Shown here: positions 23,827 through 33,665 of the stretch, piece by piece | How positions within the stretch are numbered: the first letter of the stretch is position 1 | How the letters are laid out: every line of letters begins with the position of its first letter | NCBI GenBank assembly: GCA_014529385.2 | Contig: CM043960.1 | Coordinates: 34,364,396-34,428,395 of the forward strand | DNA from: Adiantum capillus-veneris | Taxonomy: Eukaryota > Streptophyta > Polypodiopsida > Polypodiales > Pteridaceae | Reading direction: 5' to 3' | DNA: 64,000 nucleotides | Made by a program: the position numbers and the translations under genes | Notes under the pieces: generated by a model | The model's input: the letters and a program-made list of their open reading frames with translations, nothing else | Told to the model about the DNA's origin: nothing | Databases searched by the model: none

Positions 23827-24647
23827 AGGTTGCGTAATTCACGGTTAGCGAATAAATCCTTTGCAAAGGCTCTGTTGGTTAGACAGAGGAAGTTTGCGGG
23901 TAGTGGAAAACTCATGAGCAATTGGAAAAGTTGTTTTTGTTGAAATATAGGGTTGTCTTCATTAGGCCTTGTTTGAATTGTTTTGGTATTGTTTGAAGGG
24001 CTGTATAAAAGAACTTGTGTTTGGAATTAATTAAGGAACATTGTTTGTATATGTAAAACAGTGTGATAAAAAGTGTGCATGGGGTGGAAAGTGGGGGTTG
24101 GCTCGGGTTGCCAGTCAAGGATGGGTGGTCTCGATTAGTCGAGAAACTCTCCACTCCTTTTTATTAAGAAAAGTGAAATTAGAGACTCATTTTGCCAAGA
24201 GTCGAGATGGCCCAAATCTACTTGACATAAAATTACTATTTAGTTTAGACTAAGTCTCATATCATATTTATGGTTTATGGATGGCGGCCGTGCCTCTTAA
24301 ATAAGGAAAAAAAGGCGTTGTTTATAGATTCTAAATATGTCAATGGGATTTCACCTTTATGTTAGGAAACAGTTTCATTAGAATCCTAGATTATCGACCT
24401 GGCTTGTGGTGTATGACCCTTATAACCATGTAAATGATGGATAGAGGACTTCCTCTCTTCTGTTGCTTGTATCTCTACTTTGTGGAAACAGAGTAGGGTG
24501 TCGTCAATGGAAAAGGAGAATAAAGGAAGGCCATCTGTCAAAGTCGCCCCAATCTTCTTGGGGTTGGGGACCTTACACTACTTGTGAAAATGTTAGAATC
24601 AGTTACAAATTCTCTAACAAAAATCATATACGCAAAAATAGAGCTTT

Positions 24648-24875
24648 TCATTGACTTATCAAAAGCAAGTATATTACCAGGAATATGGTGTTCCTTGACT
24701 CATTAGCATCTATGTACATGCTCTTTTCCCAATAGTTGAAGTAGATTCTCCTTTCAGGGAACTTCATGTTGGAAGCCATGTGGTTGAACCATGGTGCCCC
24801 TAGGATAACATCCTCTTGTTGGAGAGGAGAGATAAAAAATTTCCTTCTTTGTCGATGTAGCTTTGGACACAACAT
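24648..24875 (-). pseudogene. Y protease region
   Basis: Minus strand reads ISPLQQEDVILGAPWFNHMA, the strand-turn after the flap in gypsy aspartic proteases (DVILGxxWL-type). The catalytic D-S/T-G is not seen, so only part of the domain is readable. It sits between gag to the right and the interrupted RT to the left. Confidence 0.65.
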
Positions 24876-25011
24876 TCAGAAGATGCAATTAATACAACAT
24901 TTCATTCCAACGCTCAATAAGGTCTCTTTTTTTTTTTTTTTTTAAACGTTCTTGGGAGCTTATTTCCTAAAAGGGAGCTAATACTGAGTGAGCATGAGCA
25001 TGAGCATGAGC

Positions 25012-25063
<52 letters not shown>

Positions 25064-25868
25064 GTTCCCTAGGGAAGAGTTTTGAGCATTGCTCTTCCCT
25101 TTAGCTTCATTTTGATCCTTGTTTTCCATGGGCTTGAAATTTCTTCTCGCCCCTTGTTGGAAATTAATCCTTGAAGCAACCATAGTGTGGTGGATGACTT
25201 CGAAGATAATTGTTGGATGAAGGCCAATACTTTGTCGGTGGCACCAAAGGTGCCATCATAGGTGAGAAAAGAGATACTCTTTCCTCCCTCTTTGAACTTC
25301 ATTAGCTTTTGTGATATTTGCCATGCAGGGTATGATTTGCGATGTCCTCCCCTCTTGTATTCTCTAGGAGAATAGCCATAGCTTTCGTCGGAAGAGGAGG
25401 AAGGAGAAGAGGGTGACCTCTTTTTTGACCTTTTCTTCCTTTGTTTCCTCTCTTCCCTTTTGGAGTGAGAAGGAGAACGACTATGGGTTGACCATTTCCT
25501 CTTGGGAGGAGTTGGCGATAATCTAAACTGCCATCTTCATGGAGCCACATCTTTAGAGGAGCTTAGTCATTCACTTATTTCTCATTCTTTGGATTCCTCC
25601 TCTCTTATGGGAGAGAGTCTTCTTTTGGGAGTTTCATCAAGACGCCTCCTAAACTCTCTCTCCTCTTGTAAAGGAAGGGAAATCCCATAAGCACGCAGTT
25701 GTTGGGTAACTTCGGCTTGCAAAGTAGGGTTGCCCATAGCTTGATGCAACCTAATAATAAGATAATTGATAAACATGGGGGCAACATCATTAGCACCTTC
25801 ATGTGCAAAATCAAAGTTATCAATGTTCATTCTACTCTCTTAGTTATTGTCAGCCATGCTAATTATAC
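24876..25868 (-). pseudogene. Y gag remnant
   Basis: Starts near 25830 on the minus strand (NIDNFDFAHEGANDVAP), then an arginine/serine-rich stretch (EERKQRKKRSKKRSPSSPSS, frame-shifted near 25450), then FKEGGKSISFLTYDGTFGAT at 25230-25300, a gag core motif of gypsy elements. A GA microsatellite (about 25016-25060) and four CATGAG units (about 24992-25015) interrupt the 3' part of the frame. Broken by frameshifts. Confidence 0.65.
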
Positions 25869-26257
25869 TTATGTGTTTACTTAGTGTATCCTTTGTCAAT
25901 TCAAACCTTAGTTGCTACTTCTCTTAGCCTTTGAGAATAAGCACTTAAGTATCTACACCCACGGCTCAAATTGGTTAATTATAGAGAGTAGTGGGGTGGG
26001 TCTAATATAGTAGAATTTTTTAGGGATAGCTCCTTTCAAACTTCTTATGGTTCAATAATGGTAAAGCCGTAGGCAAGTCTAAAAAGACCCCATTATTAAG
26101 ACCAAATCTTCCAAGGTGTGCACCATATCCCACCTAGTGGACTCAACAAAATCGATAATAGATCCCAGTCCCACGTACCCTAATATAATTAACAAAATCA
26201 ACCATTAATAGGCTACTTAAGGACCTCTCTTTTTAAGCAAGAAAAGAGAAACCAAAT
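25869..26257 (-). other. Y leader between primer site and gag
   Basis: About 390 bp with no ORF of note. Part of it (about 26030-26120) resembles 33075-33140, and the last 45 bp before the primer site resembles 63935-63985. That identifies a second element of the same family at the window's right edge. Confidence 0.6.
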
Positions 26258-26269
26258 GCTCTGATACCA
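26258..26269 (-). promoter_or_regulatory. Y primer-binding site (initiator Met tRNA)
   Basis: On the minus strand TGGTATCAGAGC lies one base from the 5' LTR, complementary to the 3' end of plant initiator methionine tRNA. Confidence 0.9.
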
Positions 26270-26270
26270 A

Positions 26271-27932
26271 TGTAGTGGGAATGGCCTATGAACTTTGAGA
26301 ATAGCGGAATTAAGAGAATTAGAGTGAGCATTTTTGTGAGATTACTTTGAGACCTTAGAGGCTGAACTTAATTGATAGTAGAAACATAAACATAGTACTC
26401 AATTAACTTGGAATGAACAATACTTTTGCAAGAGAGAGAGTATTAGAGAACATGACAATAGTTGAGGACTGGATTCAGTCCCCCCTCCAAAAGGCGTTTG
26501 TATTATAGATTCTCCCATCAAGAGAGACTTGGTACAATACAATCTTTGTGTTCCTTGTGATTTTGATGATGCTATGAAGATGGAAAGCTTCATACATCAC
26601 GAGCATAACATAAAATTTGAAAAGAGCATTAACTATCCCAAGCCTCAATTCCAAGGCCTCAAACACCTTCGAATGTGGAGAGAGCTAGCACAGAATGAGG
26701 GTAGGGAAGAGGAAGAAGAATCATCCATAGGAGAAAGAAATAGTTCCTCATTTATCATCACTCTTCTTGTTTAGCATAGCATAATAGCATAGTAATGAAG
26801 ATGAAGAAGATGGCAAGATTAAGCATTGAAGCCTAGCTCTTGGTTGGATTTGCATTCATAGCCAAGAGTGTTGGTGTAGGCTCTCCGCTTCTCAACAATC
26901 TTGGAGAAGGAGATGGAGCTCTTGTACTTTGCACTCCACACAATGAAAGAATGTGTGTGTGTGTGTGTGTGTGGGAGAGTATACCCCCCTCTCATGCTTG
27001 GTCCACACCTCTCTCTCTCTCTCGTATTATTTAATTATTTCATTTGGACATGTATCCTCTTTTTCCTCTTTGAGAGAAAGAACTTAATTATTTATTTTCA
27101 TGCATCTAAATTCTCATTGGACCCTTTTAAAACCTATCCAATAGGATTCAATCACATCATGAGGACCATATATAGAGGATCATTTGAACATGTGTTTTTT
27201 ATGCTTTTTAAGTCCTTTGGTTTGAATTAAATACTTCAAGCACTTAGTGGAGGATCATTTGAACATGTGTCTTTTATGCTTCTTAAGTCATTTGGTTTGA
27301 ATTTAACACTTCAAGAACCTTAGTCATTTTAAGCATAAAAATCACCTCAAGCTTTGGGCAAGGTTCCCACAAACATTTTAAGCACTTTAGTTAGCAAGCC
27401 GACAAGCACCTCATGCTTGGGTAGGGTTCCCACCTCAAGGTCAGCCCTAGCTTGCCTAATGTCAAAGGACTTTTTAACACTAACTTTTGGAGGTCTTTAA
27501 TGAAGCTAACCATAAGGTCTTTTAAGCTCCATTAGATGTACATTGCTCTTTGATAGACTACCTCCTTTTGGACGCCTATTGAGATGTAACTATCTCTCCT
27601 CTTGGTCCCTTGCTGAGGTAAATCTAGAAGCACTTATTGCACATTTCTCTTTGGTAGACCGCCTCCTTTTGGACCCCTATTGAGATGCAACCATTTCTCC
27701 TTTTGATCCTCTCTTGAGATAGGTCTGGAAGCACATATCTATATCCTAACTCTTGTTCCCCTTTAATCTTCCCATATTAAATGATCTATTTAATATGAGA
27801 AAATCATTTGGTAAAGTTAGATATTATATCTCTATCTATATCCTAACTCTTGTTCCCCTTTAATCTTCCCATATTAAATGATCTGTTTAATATGAGAAAA
27901 TCATTTGGTAAAGTTAGATATTATATTTTATG
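26271..27932 (-). repeat. Y 5' LTR (right copy)
   Basis: Begins TGTAGTGGG next to the primer site. It contains a GT run near 26951-26971 and a partial duplication near 27779-27930. Its outer end is damaged: where the left copy has TATGACA this has TATGAAAATG, so the exact junction with flanking DNA is uncertain. Confidence 0.8.
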
Positions 27933-27935
27933 AAA

Positions 27936-28664
27936 ATGTTGCTCTTGTATATCAAGAGTTTAAGGTTGATGAGCATGGGTGATGTGGAGAGGAAGGAAAG
28001 GCAAAATTGGAGATCATCCCAAAAATTGGCAGGACGTAGGGTGCAAGCGCATCTGAAGGACTTGTGCATTGGAAGTAAATTTCAACAAGAAATAACACTT
28101 GGAATAGAAATAAATCTTTCAATAGTAGCCTCATATATTGATATTTTTTTGTCTCCAACCCCCTAATTATTTGATAGAGTGAAAACTACTGGCAAGGTTT
28201 CCTTGTTTTTTAGATATCCATACAGTTTAGGCAAGGTGTCATTCTTTATGTTTTCCATTAAAAGGAGGCAGCAATGACTCATCTTTTAAGCAACATCTTA
28301 TTTTGCTTCCTCAAGATGTGGTGCACTTGGATCATGAAACAAGTGATATACACTCTCAAGGAGAATTTCATAAGCAAAGAAACATTTTCTTGATAGTCAG
28401 CTCTCTTGCCACTTTGTAGTTCTTGTAATCAAGCTATGTAGAGAAAAGTTTATGCATCTAGAAGTTCCTTTGGTTACAACGGGGTCAAACACTTGTGAAA
28501 GTTTCTTTAGCAAAGTTGGCGGTATGGTTAGAAATGAGAGGAGTTATGATGGAGTTGATTTGTTAAGCAATCCTAGTGTGCTAAATAGGATCATCAAGAT
28601 TCCATCAAGCTCAATGCTTGTTTTTTCAACAGTGCACTCTAAGAAAGAAGCATATGGACTATAA
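27936..28664 (+). pseudogene. Unidentified gene fragment, 3' part
   Basis: Plus-strand frames read VYQEFKVDEHG (27944-27978), then MGDVERKERQNWRSSQKLAG through IDIFLSPTP (to 28166), RVKTTGKVSLFF near 28180, and at 28452-28664 TGSNTCESFFSKVGGMVRNE. Small frameshifts and stops separate the pieces. Together with 16816-17073 on the far side of Y they look like one decayed gene. I cannot name it; the CESFFSKVGGM stretch should be diagnostic in a search. Confidence 0.5.
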
Positions 28665-29249
28665 TGAATCATGCACCTAGAGTTCCATTTTCCAGTCTTG
28701 GTGGGCAAGTGTTCTCAAGTGTAATGTTTCTACTCAAAAAATTAGTCTTTTAATAGGTTGTTTTGTAATGTGTTTTGATTTGATAAGCGTTTTCCATGGT
28801 TGTTTATGAGCATGCCATTATCTATTATTTAAAGAATAATCCATTTCATATGTGTGCCTTAAATCCCATGTGGGAAACCTATTGAATAGGTGGCTAGTAT
28901 CATTTGTATTGAGATTGAGATTTGTATCAGTTTACAAGGAAAATGTTGTCCATTTTTTGACAAATTACATAAAATCGATTGGTTTATTTTAATCTAGTAT
29001 CCATTATATTTGTTTCTTTTCATGGTGGTTTGTTATCTCAAATAAAGACACACTACAATCTACACTTCTGTTAATTTGCAATTCAGCATGTGCTTCTAAA
29101 AGTGGTATACATAAAATAGTGGGTCATTACATTCCGTACAAAATCCATATGAGGGGGTATGGATCATTGTAAGATATCGTACATAGGGGAGTTTCTCTAA
29201 TTTGCATGCACACAGGTGACATCCCCCCATTACTAATAATGAATCCCCT
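28665..29249. other. Unassigned, AT-rich
   Basis: No gene or repeat boundary recognised. It may include the lost 5' portion of the copia element that becomes readable at about 29250. Confidence 0.4.
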
Positions 29250-31297
29250 CGGACACAAGAAGCATTGAATGCTACCATTGTCACAAGAAAGGACACGTAA
29301 AAAGAGATTTTTGTTTATTGCAAAGATAAAAAGGCAAAGCTATTGTCGTAAGTCCTACACCTCCTAAGAGTAGTGTGAAGATAGAGGAGGTCAATGTCAT
29401 TGAGCCTCCACGTGTTGATGTTGTTCCTGACATGCCGCAGCCACCATCAAATGTATTAGTCTTCACTTCTGATTTGAGTCTAGAGGCATTATTAGCTCTT
29501 GACAAATACTATGCATAGAATTGGATCATTCATTTAGGTGCCAATTTTCATATTACTCCTCATGAGTGGTCCTCCAGTTATGCTTCTACACATGGTTCAA
29601 TTAAGTTGGGTGATTCTCATAAGCTTGAGATATGTGGCATTGGAGATGTGAATTTTTGTATGCGTTATGGTACTCAATTCATGCTTCAAGGTGTTAGATA
29701 TGTGCCAAAGCTAACTAAGAGCTTGGTTTTAGTAGGATAGTTTGATCATCTTGGATGCACTATAGTGCTTGGAAATGGTTCCTGGATAATCAAAAAAGGT
29801 AACTTGGTCATGCTCAAAGGCAAAAAGTATGGCTCATTGTACTCTTTGTATGTCTCTAGTGTGAAGAAGATGCCTATCTATGTAGCCAAACTACCTTCTA
29901 CTAAGTTGTGGCATAGCCAGCTTGGTCATATGAGTTAAAAAGGAATGAAGCAATTATAGCATTTTGGCTATATCCCTATGTTAAACTATCCTAATTTAGT
30001 TTTTGTGGGCATTGCATATACGAGAATTGGACTAGGCTTACCAATTTGCCCTTGGATAGAAAGTTAGGGAATCCTCTAGATTTTGATGCATAGTGATCTA
30101 TGTGGGCCTATGCCACATAAGTCTCTAGGGAGAGCATTATATTTCTTGACTTTCATAGAACTCAAATGATGTGGTTCTACCTCTTGAAGAGGAAAGACGA
30201 AGGTTTTGCTACCTTTTAAACATTCCTAGCTATGGTCAAGAAATAGTCAGGCAAGAAGTTGAATACTTTGTGCACTGACAATGGGGGAGAGTGTGTCTCT
30301 AGTGAGTTCAAGAATTTTGTAGTGCAAAGAGGAATCCAGAGGCAGTTTACTGCACCGTACACACCTACTCACAATGGAGTTTCTCAACACATAAATAGAA
30401 CTATTCAAGAGAGGTCATTTCCATGCCATCTATGGAAATTTATCTCAAGAGTTTTGGGGAGAGGCTATTAGGATAGCGGTGCATACAACCAATAGGTCAC
30501 CTAGTACCTCGTTCAACTATAAGATTTTGTAGGAGATGTGGACATACAAGAAGCCAAATTATGACAGACTATGTGTGTTTGGGTGTGAGGCATTCTCACA
30601 CATGTCTAAAGAGCTTAGAAATAAGCTGAACCCCAAGTCACACAAATGCATCTTCATTGGCTATGGTGCAAATAGAGAGATGGGTTGTCGTCTCTAGCAA
30701 CTAGAATCTTGGAGAGTTATTTGTAGCTCACAAGTGATCTTTAATGAATCAAAGATGCATATACAACCTATAAAAGAGGTTGAGTATTGCAAAGTGATAT
30801 TTGAGAATATAGCCTCAAGTCCAGTTATGCATAAAACTCTCAATCTACTAGTGATGTATTTACCACTAGTAGTGCTACAAAGAGAGCTAGTGAGGCTCCT
30901 AAGATAGCAAAGTCTAGCAGTCAGGTAGTAAGGAGATCTACACGTGTATCTCGTGTCCTTGAGCGTTTTCAACTAGGGTTAGACTATCTATTGTTCAGTG
31001 AAGGGCGGAGAGCCTACCTGCTACCAAGTGGCTATTGAGATGGAGGATAGCATGAAGTAGGAGCAGGCAATGCAATTTGAGTATAACTCAATTATGGCAA
31101 ATGAAACTTGGGAATTGACAAAGTTTCTAGAGGGAAAAAAAGCCTTGCCTTCCAAATGGGTGTTTAAGAAGAAGCACGGTAAAATATCTTGAGCCTAAGT
31201 ATAAGGCTAGATTGGTTGCTAAAGGTTTCAAGCAAAAGAAAGGGGTGGATTTTGATGAGATTTTCTCTCCAATAGTCAAGATGACTACATTGTGTTG
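29250..31297 (+). pseudogene. Ty1/copia fragment (gag end, protease, integrase, RT start)
   Basis: Ordered plus-strand motifs: a gag zinc knuckle CYHCHKKGHVKRDFC (29270-29314, with one residue too many before the last Cys), a protease region WIIHLGANFHITPH near 29521 where the expected catalytic D-S-G reads H-L-G, KLWHSQLGHMS (GAG-pre-integrase), VHSDLCGPMPHKS and TDNGGECVS (integrase, the latter near 30276), and finally SKWVFKKKH and [19 protein letters not shown] at the RT start. It stops at VKMTTL (about 31296). Protease-integrase-RT order defines copia. Many stops; dead. Confidence 0.85.
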
Positions 31298-31952
<655 letters not shown>

Positions 31953-33060
31953 CCTTTTGACCTCACCAACTCTCCGGACACATTCCAGCGCTATGTGACT
32001 TTTGTCTTCCAACCATACTTTGGAATGTCAATACGGGTCTTCATAGATGATTTTTGCATCTATAGTTCACGCTCCCTCCATTTGAGCAAAGTCTATGATG
32101 GCCTGACTAAGCTGCAAACCTTGGATGGTCAGCTCAACGTGGATAAGTGTCACATTGGTGAAAGCAAAGTCACTCTCCTTGGCCATGTAATTTCATCAAA
32201 AGGGATTGAGGTTGACCCTATCAAGATTCAAGCTTTGGTATCTTTTTCATCACCCACCACAGCTAAGGAGTTGGTCTCTTTCCTTCATAAAGTAAGATAC
32301 TTAAGCAGGTTCATTCATTTGCTATCTCAAGTGGTTCTCCCTCTACAACAAGTCACCCAGAGAGACGTATTCTCATGGAGTGAAGAAAATGAGTAGCAAT
32401 TTACCGAGGTGAAGCAAATCCTAGCCACGCTTCCCATCATTTCACCCTTTAGATGGGACGAGCCATTTTATGTGAACCCCAGTGTAGGAAGTGATACACT
32501 TGGAGCCGTACTAATGTAAAAGGACCCCCAAACTTCTTTCATGCGTCCTATCTACTTCTCTAGTCGTGTCATGACCCCATCAGAAAAGGGATTCACCGCA
32601 GTAGAGCACATGGTGCTCGCATTAATGTTTGCTACTACAAAGTTCCGCTCTTATCTATTGCCTGGACCCTTTGTAATTCTGACAATAGAGGAGGTTTTTC
32701 CGTATGTAATGCGACACATGGATGTCTCATCTAGGACTTTAAATTGTTGGTTAGATTACAAGAGTTTGACTACACCATGCAAGTAGAAAACTCCACCAGG
32801 GCTAGTCTAGCAGGTCTTCTTACTCATCATCACTATGAGAAGAAGCTGAAGGTCAACACGAAAGCAAAAGAAGAGACACCAATCTTAGAAAGTCCTAAGC
32901 TAGAAAGAGCTCACTCTCTTTTCTTTGACAGAGCATATAAGAGAACAGTGGACGAGTCTGCAGCTGGCATCTTCATTTTCAATGAGCAACAAGAAAGGGT
33001 ATTCTCCATCGGGCAGCTCTTACACTCCCACTCCAACAATGAAGCAGAGTATGGCCAAGA
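31953..33060 (+). pseudogene. Gypsy RT with dual RNase H fragment
   Basis: Starts inside the RT (PFDLTNSPDTFQRY), with the catalytic motif FIDDFCIYSS near 32038-32070, then LLGHVISSKGIEVDP, RNase H (EPFYVNPSVGSDTLGAVLM) and, at about 32915-33050, a second RNase H-like domain (HSLFFDRAYKRTVDESAAGI ... HSHSNNEAEY). The second domain, after the usual one, is known in the Tat branch of plant gypsy elements. TAG at 32394 and TAA at 32517 interrupt one frame, and a frameshift follows near 32750. Truncated after NNEAEY. Confidence 0.8.
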
Positions 33061-33665
33061 CAATATCCGTTCTTATCAAGCTTCTAATAGCTCAATAGTG
33101 GTTAAGCCATAGGCAAGCCCCGTAGGACTCCATTATCACTATAACACGTCATGAAAAATTTGGTGCAGATACCGATGAGACAAAGCTTATTTTAAAAGTA
33201 AAATGCCCTGAAATAAGCATCGTAATAAACTTCAGTATCATAGTGTTTCTATATGCATCGACAGAGCCCATCGGAATACACGTTGTTATATGCATCGGAA
33301 TAAACGCAGTTATCTAAGCCGAAAATATTTTTCATATACCGATGCTTGTTTCGACGCCCATATCGGCACGTGTATCAAATTTTGTTCTGACGACCAAACG
33401 TGCAAAAAGAAATTTGGGCAGAGAGGGAACAACCCTCTCTGCCCAAAGGAAGAGTGCACAAGCAACTGTACTCGACCTACAAGTTGACGCTAAAGAGCGA
33501 GTGTATACAGATTAACAATACTGTAAAAAAAAAAACCACAAAACCAAAAGATTAATCATGAAAAGTTTTAAAAATCATAACCATAACAATGACTCCCAAA
33601 CCATAGGCACAATGGCATAAAGATTTTATATCCATAATTAAAACATGATTTGAAGACTGCAAAAC
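33061..33665. other. Left remnant of second Y-like element, with hairpin
   Basis: About 33075-33140 resembles part of the Y leader (26030-26120), and the segment just left of P carries CATAACCATAAC-like repeats that continue right of P at 63664. I infer one Y-like leader split by P. Repeated CATCGGAATA/ATACCGATG words at about 33150-33350 suggest a further small DNA element. A perfect hairpin lies at 33413-33447. Confidence 0.5.
33413..33447. repeat. Perfect 15-bp hairpin
   Basis: TTTGGGCAGAGAGGG at 33413-33427 pairs exactly with CCCTCTCTGCCCAAA at 33433-33447 across a 5-base loop (AACAA). Confidence 0.85.

Larger units (their letters stand above)
22560..24577 (+). mobile_element. Solo LTR (S) in element Y
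   Basis: A 2018-bp segment starting TGTAATGTACC and ending GACCTTACA, flanked by CTACT at 22555-22559 and 24578-24582. That is what remains after recombination between two LTRs. CTATATAAAGG near 22988 looks like a TATA box on the plus strand, which sets the orientation: about 430 bp of U3 and a long R/U5. No internal element sequence is present. Confidence 0.85.
17074..27932 (-). mobile_element. Ty3/gypsy element Y, interrupted and decayed
   Basis: LTRs lie at 17074-18214 and 26271-about 27932. The primer site for initiator Met tRNA lies just left of the right LTR, and a polypurine tract lies just right of the left LTR on the minus strand, so the element reads right to left. Gag, protease, RT, RNase H and integrase remnants occur in that order on the minus strand. 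Two insertions break it: a TTAA-bordered TIR element (18619-20013) and a solo LTR (22560-24577). The target duplication is unclear: ATCAA precedes the left LTR, but the right junction is altered. Confidence 0.85.
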
